Of a stretch of DNA of 40,719 nucleotides, positions 9,228 to 22,939 are shown in pieces. Source of the stretch: Batkoa obscura (taxonomy: Eukaryota; Entomophthoromycota; Entomophthoromycetes; Entomophthorales; Batkoaceae); assembly GCA_030770535.1 (NCBI GenBank), contig JASVEC010000150.1, positions 1 to 40,719 of the forward strand, in the 5' to 3' direction. The position numbers and the translations under genes are program-made. Below the pieces are notes generated by a model. That model made no database searches and was not told the origin of the DNA. It worked only from the letters and a program-made list of their open reading frames with translations. The first letter of the stretch is position 1, and every line of letters begins with the position of its first letter.

Positions 9228-11210
9228 ATGTCCAATATCGTCAACAACACTACCATGGACACTGGCATTAAACCACCTACTATACGTTCTAGATCAAGCA
9301 CCATTGATTCCAATTATGACACTCAATATAATAATTCATTATTAAGCAACTCAAATTCGATCTATATTTCTCAGAAAGAATTGAGAACCTCCATGGATAC
9401 ATTTAAAAATTTATTAGCTTGTACCATGGAATTTGAACATAAAATTCAAAATTTTTCAAAAGCTTCAAGTGATTTTGCTAGTCAAATAGAAAATTTAGCA
9501 CGACTTAAAGGAGTGGATGAAGAAGGTAAGTTAGTTTTTTGAGTATTAAAGTTTTGAAGGATTTTGATGCTAATAAATTGTTTTTTCAGCTGATGGTTTA
9601 CAATCCATTTCAGGTCTTCATTTTGTTATGGCTACTCATATTGAATTGTTGGTAGGCTATAAATAACAAATTAGCTCCTTTTTATATCATAATTAACAGT
9701 CTTTGTTTTTTTTAGTCTCAAGCACTAAATCAATCAGTAATATTGCCTTTAGAAAAAAGTTTGCTAAGTTTTGAAGAAAAACTAAAGGTAAGTTGGATTA
9801 TTTATTTATTTATTAAAGAACATGAGAGCTGATAATTGTTTGATTTATAATAGACTGAAGAAAATGAACGACAAAAAACATTAGCTTATATAAGTCATAA
9901 AATTAAAGTAACTGAAGCAAGGAGTTTAGAAACAGCTAAAAGAGGAACAAGGGGTAAGATTATTATTTAGTAATTATAAAAACAATATACTAAATTTTAT
10001 TTTCATTTTCATTCAGATTTGACTCAATTTCGTAATATCTTAACTGAGCTAACTAATCAAGTAGATGAGATGGAACGAGTAAATCAAGAACATTATATTA
10101 AAAAATATGAATGGCAAAGAGAAAATGGCTTATTTATAAAGCAATGTTTAAATTCCTTCGTCAAAGTCGAAATTGAGCTATTTGATCGTATTATTTCAAA
10201 ATGTATTCAAGATGATTATTTAAAAAAAGTAAGTTTTCAACTCTATTATAATAATGTAATATAATGATACTAATGCTAATAATTTTTACTTATTTACTTA
10301 TTTTATTAAATAGATAATTACCGAAGAACCCGAACCATTTTCAATCTATGATAGAGTGGATAAAAATAAAGAAGAATTATTTACTGTATTACCAACTACA
10401 CCTATATTTGAACAGCAATCTTTACATCATTTGTCAAATACAATCGCTTATCATTCGTTTATTCCAAATTCATTTAATAACAATAATAATAATACAGATG
10501 ATACTAATGAGAATGATAACAATAATAACAATATAGCCCCACCTTTAACACCCACAATAAATATTAACAGTATTTCAACAAATAGTCAAAGTAACAGTAT
10601 GGATATTGTTAATTTATTAAATAGTGAAGAGGAAACTACCAACATCCAGAACCACGAAACAATTAATAGATCAACTAAAACAGAAGTTGAAAAAATCTCA
10701 AAACAAAACAATAATAGTAATCATAATTATAAAGAATATGAATTTAAATCATCTTCTCCATTAATGTCGGATCATTCTAATGATTATTATTATGATAATA
10801 ATGGTAACTTGAGAGACATTACGCCTCTGATATCACCTTTACCTATGAGTGAATATAATCCTACTCCACTAAGTAAAAATGTGGATTATTCATATTATAA
10901 TGAATTAAATGGGAATAACAATAATGAAGAGAGTAATAGTAATAAGAATGATAATGAAAAAGAAAGTATGAACGAAATTTATGAGTTACATCGAAATGAT
11001 AGTATCGTTACTATGGATTCCGTACAAAGTTTTAATAGTAGTAATGTTAGTGTTAACAGTAATAGTAAAATGGAGGACGATGAACAGAATGGACAAGAGA
11101 ATATTCAAACTAAAAATAAAGAGAAAGGAAAAAAGAAAGACAGTTTATATAATCAAGTTATCAAACAGAATTTTAGGGAAAGTAACACAGCTTTAAAGGG
11201 GGCAGAATAA
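9228..11210 (+). CDS. Ivy1-like BAR/IMD-domain protein with poly-Asn tail
   Basis: Probable membrane-curvature protein of the BAR/I-BAR type, resembling fungal Ivy1, which binds phospholipid and the vacuolar Rab Ypt7. Six exons: 9228-9525, 9590-9651, 9716-9787, 9854-9953, 10017-10228 and 10314-11210, phases consistent, 546 residues. A short Ser/Asn-rich leader (1-48) is followed by an almost entirely helical domain (about 48-265) with regular heptad-like patterning (TFKNLLACTMEFEHKIQNF; a central HKIKVTEARSLETAKRGTR segment; a VDEMERVNQEHYIKKYEWQ segment). This is the BAR-like part. Beyond residue about 270 the protein is low-complexity Asn/Ser/Glu-rich, coded largely by AAT/AAC repeats, and probably disordered. 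All introns lie inside the helical domain. The Ivy1 link rests on overall layout, not on a diagnostic motif. Confidence 0.6.
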
Positions 11211-11751
11211 ATATTCGAATGAGTTTAGTTGAGATAGTTTTTTTAGGAGTTTTGCTTTGATAAAGTGGACCAAGGAGATTTTGAGCTTTTTGAAGTAGAT
11301 TATTATTTTATTAGTTTTTTAAAAAATAAAAAAAAGTGTATTATTAACTTTTAACTTTTTAAGAGTGTGTTCCAGCTTTACTTTTCGTTCCTTAAATTAT
11401 GTTTTACTATGATTTTCAAATAAATGAAAAAAAGAGTGAATTATTCAATATTTCAATTTATTATAATATTCCCATTTCTCAAATTTCTAAATTTCTCAAA
11501 ACTTAAATTTACTTTAAATACTAAATATCAATAACATCTACACTTAATCCATCCTTAAGTTTTAATAGGCTCTTTATTATTATTAAATTAGCACTCATTG
11601 CTTCAAATTTTATTTTAAATTTTCAAAAATCAATCAACTACGTAATTCCAAATAAAATGAACAACTAAATTAAAAGAAGCGGTAAACTCAACTCTTTTAT
11701 TCTTCTTTGCATTCGCCTTTTTGTTTCTATTTTGTTTCATTTTAACTAATA
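11211..11751. other. Intergenic/promoter of profilin
   Basis: 540 bp of AT-rich DNA. The last 70 bases before the profilin ATG are pyrimidine-rich on the + strand (TTCTTTGC...TTTCTATTTTGTTTCATTTT), a common feature of strongly expressed fungal promoters. Nothing else was seen. Confidence 0.5.
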
Positions 11752-12376
11752 ATGTCTTGGCAAGCTTTTGTAGATACCAATTTAATTGGTAGTAATAATT
11801 TTAATAAAGCATTAATAATCGATCATCAAAATAATGTTTGGGCTACCTCCGAAGAGAAATTACATGTAAGTTTAAATTACAAATCCCTTCTCCCTCTCGC
11901 ATTTCAATAAAAACAAACTAATGCAAAAAAATTTGACTCCTTTTTAGTTATCAAAAGAAGATTTCAATGTATTAGAACAAGCATATGAAAAACCAGAAGT
12001 AATTTTTACCCATGGATTTACTATTAGAGAAAAAAAATATCGTACAATTAAAGCTGATAATAGAAGTGTTTATGGAAAAGCAGTGGTAAGTTATTTTATT
12101 CAATGTTTTATTTTAAACAATAACAAGTACTTGCCTGATAAGAACAACAGTAAATTTAACTAAAATATCATTTTCAGGACAACTCTGGTGGTATAACAAT
12201 AGTTAAAACAAACCGTTGTTATTTAATTGGTTTTTACGACGATGGTGTGAAACCTGGATTCGCATCAGCTACTATTGAAGAGTTAGGGGATCAGCTTATT
12301 GAAGCTAACTTTGTAAGTTTTTATGTTATTATTTTAAACTAATAAGTTATTAACTATCTTTGATATTTTTTAGTAA
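11752..12376 (+). CDS. Profilin
   Basis: Small actin-monomer-binding protein that also binds poly-proline (formins) and phosphoinositides in the cytosol. Exons 11752-11865, 11948-12085 and 12178-12312, then a last exon that is only the TAA at 12374-12376. The spliced product is 129 residues (yeast 126). Family marks: MSWQAFVDTNLIG at the N-terminus with the poly-proline-binding Trp3, ALIIDHQNNVWATS, a central FTIREKKYRTIKADNRSVYGKA strand-turn-strand, and a GGITIVKTNRCYLIGFYDD strand pair before the C-terminal helix. The final residues are EANF; ending at this phenylalanine matches profilins, which usually end in an aromatic residue. If the last intron were retained the frame would run ten more codons to a stop. 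Confidence 0.93.
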
Positions 12377-12531
12377 AAATAAAATTGTTCACTCATTTTT
12401 TCATATTATTTAATACTTTATTTTTCAATATATTTACAATAATCAATAATAAATTAAATCAAAATGTTTAAAAGTAAATAAATCATTTCTATTCTCCCTT
12501 TAATTTATAATAACAACTATCATATTTATAA

Positions 12532-14540
<2,009 letters not shown>

Positions 14541-15357
14541 TTTATTTCGTTTATTTTATTGTTATGTATATGTTATATAAGTTATATGAAACAAGCTGTT
14601 TTTTTGTTTATTCTATCTATTTCTATTATTTATAAACTATATAAATTAAAAAATAAAACCCGGAAACTGAGGTTAAATTTCAACTTATATTATGGGATTC
14701 GGGCAAAATTCTAGATTTTATAAATTTATCCTCTTATTCTTAAATATTAAATAAAGACCTATCATTTCTAAATTATTCAAATATTAGCTTGAAATTTTAA
14801 TTTTGATGCCATTTATAGTAAATTAACAGTAAAAATTTACTTTAATTGAATTCTATTTTTTATTTTTTCTATGGTTTATGTGTTTATTATGGCTCATGAG
14901 CTTAATTCATAAGATATAAAAGCGATTACAGTTATAAATTTGATGCGATAATATTGAATTCACTTGAAAGGATTTACTGTGGAAGTATAGCTTTTTATAA
15001 TTTATAATGTTTATTTAGTAAACTATTATTACTAATTTATTTTAATTAAACTATGATATTTAATTGTCCCCCTTGTTATAACTTATTGCTTATTTTGAAG
15101 TACAAGTTTGGCTCATAAGATATAAATGCGTATTTTGATTTAAAAGGCATTGTGAGAGGAATCCATTAACTAGATAAAATACAAATTTAAAACTATAGCT
15201 TATTCTTGGTTTTTAATAAAGATTGTCATCTATTTTCTTATAAAATTCTAATTTTGAGTCGTATTATTACCACTTGTTGATTAAATCAAAAAATACAATG
15301 TTTGTATATTTAAAACTAATATCGCAAAAATTTTATTTATTCAGGCAAAATAATATT
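14541..15357. other. Intergenic, 5' side of CTP synthase to F-box relic 1
   Basis: About 815 bp of AT-rich DNA. Two stretches (about 14891-15010 and 15110-15220) share words such as GGCTCAT and CATAAGATATAAA in the same order and may be an old diverged duplicate. No coding sequence was seen. Confidence 0.4.
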
Positions 15358-15420
15358 AAAAATATATAAAATGATATTGCTGTAGAGTTCAGAGCTAAGA
15401 GTCAGGAAGCAGGTTTGCTG

Positions 15421-16344
15421 TTGATTAGTTGTAGATTGTAATTTTGCTACCAATTTAAATTAAAGATATTTATTATAAAATATTCCAATGACTATGATTC
15501 AAATTATAAAGATATATCTTCCTTGTGTAAAACTGACCAGTGATATTATTTAAAACAAACAAAATATAAAATAATAAAATACTTGTAATTTCACAACTTC
15601 TAAACATGACTTTTGATTGACTTAGAGAATATAAAACAGTCAAATCTTTCAGATGTTAGTACACGAATGTTCACTTAGGAAGTCATTTATGATATGATCT
15701 TCCAAAAAAATTCTTGATCTGTATAGTTTAAATTATAGATGGTCAATATTTAAAGATTTTGTAACTTTGGAATTATTCTGAAGGCACCTTTAAAAATAGT
15801 TATTTCAGTAATATGAATTTCTTTTGAGCATAAAAAATCATAAAATAAATTTACATTAAGCATTAGTTTATGAATGTTATAAATTTAAACACTTATATTT
15901 TTTGATTTTTGATAAGCCATTGATATTTATACATATCTCTTTTATGTTAAAAACATTACCAAAATAACTTATAGAAGCTTTATTTAGTGGAATACCTGTT
16001 AATAACAATGACACAAATAAACCAAAATTGGAAACTTCGTAAAAATTTCGAGACAGTGAAAGAACGTAACAGAGAATGAAGATGTTTTTTTTGGTCTTAT
16101 TACTTTCTCGATTTCCTGAGTGATATTTAAGTGAAAAGACTATTAATAAAGTTCTTAGACAAAAAACATATCCTTATATGATGGATTTAAATAAACTCTG
16201 TAACATAAATTGGTAGAGTTGACTAATTTGCCTAAACAATGCTTTGTTTGAAGATCTTAGATCAAATGGTTCATATGGAGATACGAGATTAAAGATAGTA
16301 TCAATATTGATGCCTAGTAAGTTATATAGCTTTAGAGTACTTAT
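15421..16344 (-). pseudogene. F-box/leucine-rich protein relic 1
   Basis: Minus-strand decayed member of the F-box/LRR family seen intact at 30363-31697. The start region near 16344 reads ..STLKLYNLLGIN.., with ATA where the related relic at 37027 has ATG. It continues with F-box-like sequence (IFNLVSPYEPFDLRSSNKAL). A MITE (16077-16176) interrupts the frame. Further along are LRR-like stretches (ICININGLSKIKKYKCLNL, then EIHITEITIFKGAF and NLNYTDQEFFW) separated by stops and frame changes. A TATAAATAGAGAG string on the minus strand near 16385-16397 may be its old promoter. Clearly not functional as it stands. Confidence 0.65.
16077..16176 (+). mobile_element. MITE copy 2, inside F-box relic 1
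   Basis: About 100 bp, ends TGAAGATG and TATCCTTA, more degenerate than other copies but with the same interior order (TTTTTTGG, TTATTACTTT, AGTGATATTTAAG, TTCTTAGAC). It sits between the F-box and leucine-rich parts of the relic. The same insertion occurs at the same place in the second repeat, so it predates whatever made the two repeats identical. Confidence 0.65.
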
Positions 16345-16533
16345 TTTATGCTAGAAAAATAAGCAAAATCTTTGATACTCTCTCTATTTATAGTATCTTA
16401 TAAAGATGTTAATTCTAGAAAGCTTATTTTATTATTGCTTAATTACTTACATTTGAGTCATTTATATTACATTAATATTGCTTCATCATTCACTCATTTT
16501 AATTCAATTTGAAAAGATATCAACATGTAAAAA

Positions 16534-17133
16534 GGGCATTCAATTAATATTTGATAACGTTTCAAAGCTTTTATGATTTTCATTTATCTCATAGTAGCTT
16601 TAGCAATACTTAAAAATATTTGCTATATTAAATAAACTTTTTTTAGTAGTATAAGCTTGTCATTTAGGTATCATTTGTTTTATTTTACTATCTTTACATA
16701 TAAAATAAACATGAATGTTTATATTTAAGTCAATCAAAATGAGATTATTCGCATATGATGAAATAAAGATGTAACTTTCCACATTTTATTTTTATAATAA
16801 AAAGTGCATTGAGATTTTTTAACTTTTCAAGAAAATGGGGGGTAATGCTTAATACTTTTTAAAAACTGAATAGAGTAACATTCTATAAACAATGTTGATT
16901 TTCTTATTAAAAAATAGAATGTCATTAATTGCAACAGCAAGTGTTTTTACAGTAAAAAAATAATTTTAGAATAGAAATACTTCATGTCACAACTTTATAC
17001 TCTTATCGTTATCTTTTATTATAATAATAAATTTATTTATGGAATGGTTTTATGCACAAAAGTTAATATTAATTTAAGAGCATCACTTTATTATATGATA
17101 AAGAAATAGAAAAGATCAATGTAGCACATTTGA
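16534..17133. other. Intergenic between repeat 1 and the P450 3' end
   Basis: 600 bp AT-rich. The first 60 bases are a diverged match to the sequence following repeat 2 (GGCATTCAATTAATATTTG against GGCATTTAATATTTATCG). Nothing else was seen. Confidence 0.5.
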
Positions 17134-19086
17134 TCAGTGTTTGAACGCAAACATACTGATGGCCTTATCTGGCGTATTAATAATACGTAACTTTGATTTT
17201 ACATCACTATCATCCTTTAATTTAAAATTAAAGTTTCGAACTAATGAAGCAGTAGCTAAATAAAGCTCCATCCAAGCCAAACTATAGAATATCAATCAGC
17301 TTATGTAACAATGAATTTTTACATATTTTTATGATTACCTTCTACCTAAACAAGCTCTTGGACCGATTAAAAAAGGCATAAAATATTTATGGGCTTTAAA
17401 TTGACCATCTTCATCAATCCATCTTTCTGGATTATACACATCAGGCTCCTTCCAATATTTAGTATTGTAATGAAGCGAGAATATACTAGTCGCTACAATA
17501 GTCTATAATCGATTAACGAATTCATAAATATAGATATGATAAATTACATTTTCAGGAATAAAATGACCTTCAATTACTTTTCCGCCTTTTGGGACATATC
17601 TTGGCATATTTCCAGAAGCTGCTGGATAAATTCTTAGACTTTCATAGATGACCGCTTTAAGATAAACACACTCTTTACATCTGCTATAATCTACAGTTTC
17701 CTTATCTGGGAAAGTCTCAAACAATTCGGCTTTTAGCTTGTTATAAATTTCAGGATGCTTAGATAAAAGATAAAACGTCCTAGTTAACAATTAAGATGGG
17801 GAATAAGATGATGAATATAATTAAACTACCAAGTTAGCGAATTAGAAGTTGTATCTGAACCGGCAGCACTATAAATAAATTAATATGACATAATTAATAC
17901 CATTAATTTATTACATTTGAATAATAGATTCTTCCACAATTTCCTTTTCACTAAGTTTCTTTCCAATATCTGGGTCAGAAGCGTTAATTAAAGTGCTTAG
18001 AATAGTAACTCTATCTGAGTCTTCTTTAGCATTTTTCACGGCTTCATGAGAAAACTAGCAGAAATTAGTAGGAACATTTATGCTTTTGATACCCAATATC
18101 TTACTTTATAAAGCGAAGTTATACCATCAAACTTAAAGTTCTTTAAAAATGGAAATACACCAACCTTAAATTTTAATTATTATTTTGTAATAGAAATAGA
18201 TGAAATAATTACTAGAATAACTGTACGAGGTAAGTTTTTGACCCACCCAATAACTGGATGATACCCATTTTTTATCATATCAAAAGATTTACCATATGCT
18301 AAATCTCCAATCACATCCTAATAATATATAATTTAATATCAAACATGGTAAAAATAATAAATCCTTACAAAAGAAAAATAATGAAATAACAAACCGAAAT
18401 CAAAATCCTTTCCCTCTGAAGCCATTTCTTCAACTTTGTTAACTAAATTAGAAACATTTCCTTTGACTAAATATTCTACACTTGCTATTGTTTTATCTGA
18501 AAAACTAGGGGCAAGGATTTTTTTCTAATAAATTAATATCTATAGATATTGTTGATTTTTTTAAACTATTTACTCTTTGACGATGGAAATCTTTATCCCT
18601 AAATAACCTATAAATGCTTTTATATATCGAATAGTAAGTTAATTACATTGTACTAAGGATGTTTTCCCCAGTAACTTGAAATCCATGATAAAACCCACTT
18701 TTTTTGAAGGCATAAGTGGAATAGATTTCTTTTGCTGCTTCATCAGATGAAAAAGATATAGTATTCCAATCTAATGATATAATTAATTTCAAGTTATTGA
18801 TATATTCAATATTTTACCTAATCTCACTGCTTCACCATACTTTTCATGAAGCCCTCTTATATATGTGTGGACAGTTCCATTAAATGTGTATATTCTATAA
18901 AAACCAGGGATAATATGGTGGATTAATGGACCTGGGATTTTCCTTAAGGGATTAAAAAATATACTGTATAATACCTAAAGAATTATTATTATCTACAAAG
19001 TTAATAGACATAAACTATACTTTATAAATCCAAAAAGAGAAAATAACTATTGCAATATAAGGTAATAATGCATTTAGATTAGCCAT
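17134..19086 (-). CDS. Cytochrome P450 monooxygenase
   Basis: Haem-thiolate monooxygenase anchored in the ER. Twelve minus-strand exons: 19021-19086, 18818-18974, 18647-18770, 18574-18598, 18369-18524, 18213-18317, 18105-18164, 17915-18054, 17830-17868, 17548-17779, 17339-17502 and 17134-17281; introns 45-57 nt. The frame closes perfectly at 471 residues. Seen: an N-terminal membrane anchor (about 5-21), a proline hinge (RKIPGPL, about 33-39), the oxygen-binding I-helix AAGSDTTSN (about 278-286), the K-helix ESLR (337-340), the PERW meander motif in exon 11, and the haem loop FLIGPRACLGR with the axial cysteine at about 419. All hallmark residues are present, so it looks intact, if slightly short for a P450 (about 500). 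Substrate unknown. It lies between two identical direct repeats, so recombination between them could delete it. Confidence 0.92.
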
Positions 19087-20106
19087 TTTTTAAATTTTTA
19101 TTATAAATGTTTTGGCCTAATTTATAGCCTATTTTAATTTCGGAGAAAGTTTCAAAACCAGCCGTCCCGCACACTTTTGTTATTAACGTTAATGCTTTTA
19201 AAAGAACTTGATTGTTACTACTGATGAATTTTTTCAATTACATGTTAGCTTAATTCTAACAATCAATGATAGTTTAATGCGGGAAATTTTACCCTAGAAA
19301 TGAAAATTTATACTTGATTGTAGGTTTTATATTGATTTACAAAGAACAATTAAAAAGCACCTGGATGATACTTTGTTAAGCTTTATGTTTTTGAACTGTG
19401 ATATTCAAAAACTGGGCTAATTTAAACCCAAGGTTCAACTTTTGTCCGATTTTAGCATTAGTTTTGAACTTTATATTGTTTAGCTGTGATTTGTATCACT
19501 AATTATGTAGAAAATTAGCTATTTATATAGCCGTTAAAGTATAGAGGTACAGTAAGTTAACCGTTTATTTAATAGTAAAGTCTCAGACACAAATTTGGTT
19601 AAAGCTTAAGGGTTAGGCTTTAAAAAAACCAAATAACAGCTGAAGGAGTTTCACGAAAAAATTTTAATAGGAGCTTCGATATAATTTTTTTGTTTTTGAA
19701 TGGTTGAATAGCCCAAAGTTAATTTGAGCTTATTGTAAAACTTGACTGCTAAATAAATTTATAACCTATAAGTTTAATGTAAAGACTAAAATTCTTGAAG
19801 TCAATTTCCTTTGACCAGTGGATCAAAACTGTTTACTACCCTTTAGTTTTCTCTCCTTACGACTTCTTCTCATGTCAAATCTATCTATCTTCAGTATCTT
19901 ACCTTTTTTTGATACTCAATCTTCGAAAATTCCATAATGAATAACATACTCCTCTTATTGCGTAAAGAGTCTAAAAAGTACAAGGCTAAAGAGATATTTA
20001 ATAGCACTTTTGGGTAATTTGAAAACGATATTCAATAGATAAATGTAAGTTTAGAAATTGAAAAAACAATAGCGTAGAGCTTTTATTTACTCAAGTAATA
20101 ATATTG
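19087..20106. other. Intergenic, P450 5' side to direct repeat 2
   Basis: About 1 kb. The P450 promoter must lie in the first few hundred bases (19087 rightward). Inexact inverted words (TCCCGCA near 19164 and TGCGGGAA near 19278) may bound an old foldback sequence. No gene was seen. Confidence 0.45.
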
Positions 20107-20174
20107 AAAAATATATAAAATGATATTGCTGTAGAGTTCAGAGCCAAGGGTCAGAGGAAGCAGGTTTGTTGCTG

Positions 20175-21098
20175 TTGATTAGTTGTAGATTGTAATTTTG
20201 CTACCAATTTAAATTAAAGATATTTATTATAAAATATTCCAATGACTATGATTCAAATTATAAAGATATATCTTCCTTGTGTAAAACTGACCAGTGATAT
20301 TATTTAAAACAAACAAAATATAAAATAATAAAATACTTGTAATTTCACAACTTCTAAACATGACTTTTGATTGACTTAGAGAATATAAAACAGTCAAATC
20401 TTTCAGATGTTAGTACACGAATGTTCACTTAGGAAGTCATTTATGATATGATCTTCCAAAAAAATTCTTGATCTGTATAGTTTAAATTATAGATGGTCAA
20501 TATTTAAAGATTTTGTAACTTTGGAATTATTCTGAAGGCACCTTTAAAAATAGTTATTTCAGTAATATGAATTTCTTTTGAGCATAAAAAATCATAAAAT
20601 AAATTTACATTAAGCATTAGTTTATGAATGTTATAAATTTAAACACTTATATTTTTTGATTTTTGATAAGCCATTGATATTTATACATATCTCTTTTATG
20701 TTAAAAACATTACCAAAATAACTTATAGAAGCTTTATTTAGTGGAATACCTGTTAATAACAATGACACAAATAAACCAAAATTGGAAACTTCGTAAAAAT
20801 TTCGAGACAGTGAAAGAACGTAACAGAGAATGAAGATGTTTTTTTTGGTCTTATTACTTTCTCGATTTCCTGAGTGATATTTAAGTGAAAAGACTATTAA
20901 TAAAGTTCTTAGACAAAAAACATATCCTTATATGATGGATTTAAATAAACTCTGTAACATAAATTGGTAGAGTTGACTAATTTGCCTAAACAATGCTTTG
21001 TTTGAAGATCTTAGATCAAATGGTTCATATGGAGATACGAGATTAAAGATAGTATCAATATTGATGCCTAGTAAGTTATATAGCTTTAGAGTACTTAT
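20175..21098 (-). pseudogene. F-box/leucine-rich protein relic 2
   Basis: Same sequence as relic 1, including its disabling changes and the MITE, so both were already broken before the last homogenising event. F-box segment near 20965-21098, leucine-rich remnants toward 20400. Confidence 0.65.
20831..20930 (+). mobile_element. MITE copy 3, inside F-box relic 2
   Basis: Identical to the copy at 16077-16176, carried along in the 1.18-kb repeat rather than inserted independently. Confidence 0.65.
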
Positions 21099-21287
21099 TT
21101 TATGCTAGAAAAATAAGCAAAATCTTTGATACTCTCTCTATTTATAGTATCTTATAAAGATGTTAATTCTAGAAAGCTTATTTTATTATTGCTTAATTAC
21201 TTACATTTGAGTCATTTATATTACATTAATATTGCTTCATCATTCACTCATTTTAATTCAATTTGAAAAGATATCAACATGTAAAAA

Positions 21288-22274
21288 AGGCATTTAATAT
21301 TTATCGATATTTTAAGCCTTTGAGATTTTTTATCATTAACAGTAACTTTATATGAATTAGTTTAAAAGCTTAGTTCAAATTTTGTCCAATTTGATTTTTG
21401 AAAAAATCACAAATTGAGCATAAAATGAGGATAAATTTTTTGTCTAAGAGTTTTACTAACAATCTTTCTGCTCAAATAGCGCTTAAAAAGTAGAAAAAAT
21501 GATGAAACTAAGAAAGCACTCACATTTACCAACAATCTCTCTGCAAATACCGTTTAAAAGATGGAAAAAGTAACGAAATAAAAAAAACGCCTCCCTATAC
21601 TGTTTCACTTAATTTCGAAATAACCTATACTGGAGTGTTTTTGTCCGGTTTACTTATTATTTTTCAAATTTTACGCTACACAGGAAATAGATAAAAAAAT
21701 AAAGCTGTAAACTTCATTTTTAATTTTGACCAAGTTTTAAACTTAACTATACATAAAAAACTTAGCAGATTTTATATTAAAAAACATTTTTTATTAGCAA
21801 TATGAACTTATTTAATCAACTATAATTTTTTCCACTTTGGTATCTTTTACATTTAAAGAGAAAGACAAACATGAGAGAACCTTCAAAATTTGATAAAGAT
21901 GGTGCTCAATGCTTTTTTTCGAAAATCAAATAGGATATTATTATAGTATAAAAGATTCAGACTTAAAATTTCGATAAAAGATCAATGAAGTATTGTTACA
22001 ATGATAATTATTGATTCCTTCTAAATTTGATCAAAAGGTGTTAGTAGATTTTTGAAGCTATTAGAACAGCTTGAAGTCAGATATCTTTCGTTGTTTTTAG
22101 TTTAAAGTTAAGATTTTGATACGAACTTAAGGATCTATAAAAGCTGTAACTTTTAAATTCATATTAGAAAAAGTCACCTCAAATTAAAAATAGCATGTGC
22201 ATAACTGTAAGTTCTAAAATTTAAGGAAAAAATAAAAATAAAATGGATATATTAAAAACAATAACTATTTATTT
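21288..22274. other. Intergenic between repeat 2 and SPRY gene A
   Basis: About 1 kb, AT-rich, holding the unusual MITE at 21426-21595 and otherwise no recognised feature. Confidence 0.5.
21426..21595 (-). mobile_element. MITE copy 4, long form with internal duplication
   Basis: Begins TGAGGATAA, ends CGCCTCCC followed by TATA. In reverse orientation it contains the family interior twice: AGTTTTACTAACAATCTTTC with GCGCTTAAAAAGTAGAAAAA, then TTTACCAACAATCTCTC with CCGTTTAAAAGATGGAAAAA. At 170 bp it is about 70 bp longer than the other copies. Confidence 0.6.
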
Positions 22275-22939
22275 AAAATAAAAAATTATAAACAATATTT
22301 ACAATATTGAACTAATAGCTAGGAGGTAACTCTTGGATATAATTGCATTCTAAACCAAGTTTAAGTTGATTAGCACGACGGTAATGAAAAGGTTGATCAC
22401 CAAGATTATATTTCACTAAAGTACCTTTAGTACTATAAATAGTGGGATACATTAAAGTTTGATTAAACTGATAGTAACATAAGTCACTACCATTATAAGT
22501 AAATGTGACTTCGTTTAATGATAAGTCATAAAAACAACCTATAATATCTCCTCGTTTAAGAGTATGCACAAATGTATTCGAGTATTGCTCTTCATTTATA
22601 TTCACACCGTATATTTTACTATTTAGTAGTATATGTAATTCTGTATTAAATTAGTAAACTTGTAAATATATATATATAATAATTACCATGAATTTTGCTA
22701 CTACTTTTATTCGCATATCCAAATAAAAGCTCAAAACTTTCATCAAAATCTAATAATTCGATTTCATAATACATCGATTCTGGATTCACTTTGTATTTTT
22801 TTGCTTGTATTATACAGTTATCATTAAAATATATAGTATCATTTTCTTTTAGTATTATCCTTTCTTCTTCTCCAACAGTTGCCTTAAATTTAGTCTTATT
22901 TTTCAAGTTGTTTTCAATCCTTATTTCGCTTAATTGAAT
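22275..22939. repeat. 665-bp near-identical tract, copy A
   Basis: Matches 24592-25256 at a constant offset of 2317 with one mismatch noticed (22860, giving Arg instead of Met). It covers the 3' flank, exon 2, the intron and most of the SPRY-coding part of exon 1, then identity stops abruptly inside the coding sequence. Confidence 0.9.

Larger units (their letters stand above)
15358..16533. repeat. Direct repeat copy 1 (about 1.18 kb)
   Basis: Matches 20107-21287 in the same orientation. From 15421 to about 16532 the two copies appear identical base for base, with a constant offset of 4754. In the first 60 bases they differ by small indels and substitutions. Just outside the core the flanks are still recognisably related but diverged (for example TTTTATTTATTCAGGCAAAATAATATT against TTTTATTTACTCAAGTAATAATATT split around 15330 and 20083). 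The repeat carries the F-box relic and MITE described separately. Confidence 0.9.
20107..21287. repeat. Direct repeat copy 2 (about 1.18 kb)
   Basis: Second copy of the repeat at 15358-16533, same orientation, offset 4754 bp, with no difference noticed over its last 1.1 kb. It contains F-box relic 2 and MITE copy 3. Confidence 0.9.

Noticed and set aside
15358-21287. The two identical direct repeats as the long terminal repeats of a retroelement with the P450 as cargo
   Set aside because: The repeats lack TG...CA ends and a clear target duplication, contain an F-box relic, and the space between them holds only a host P450 gene and spacer with no retroelement coding sequence.
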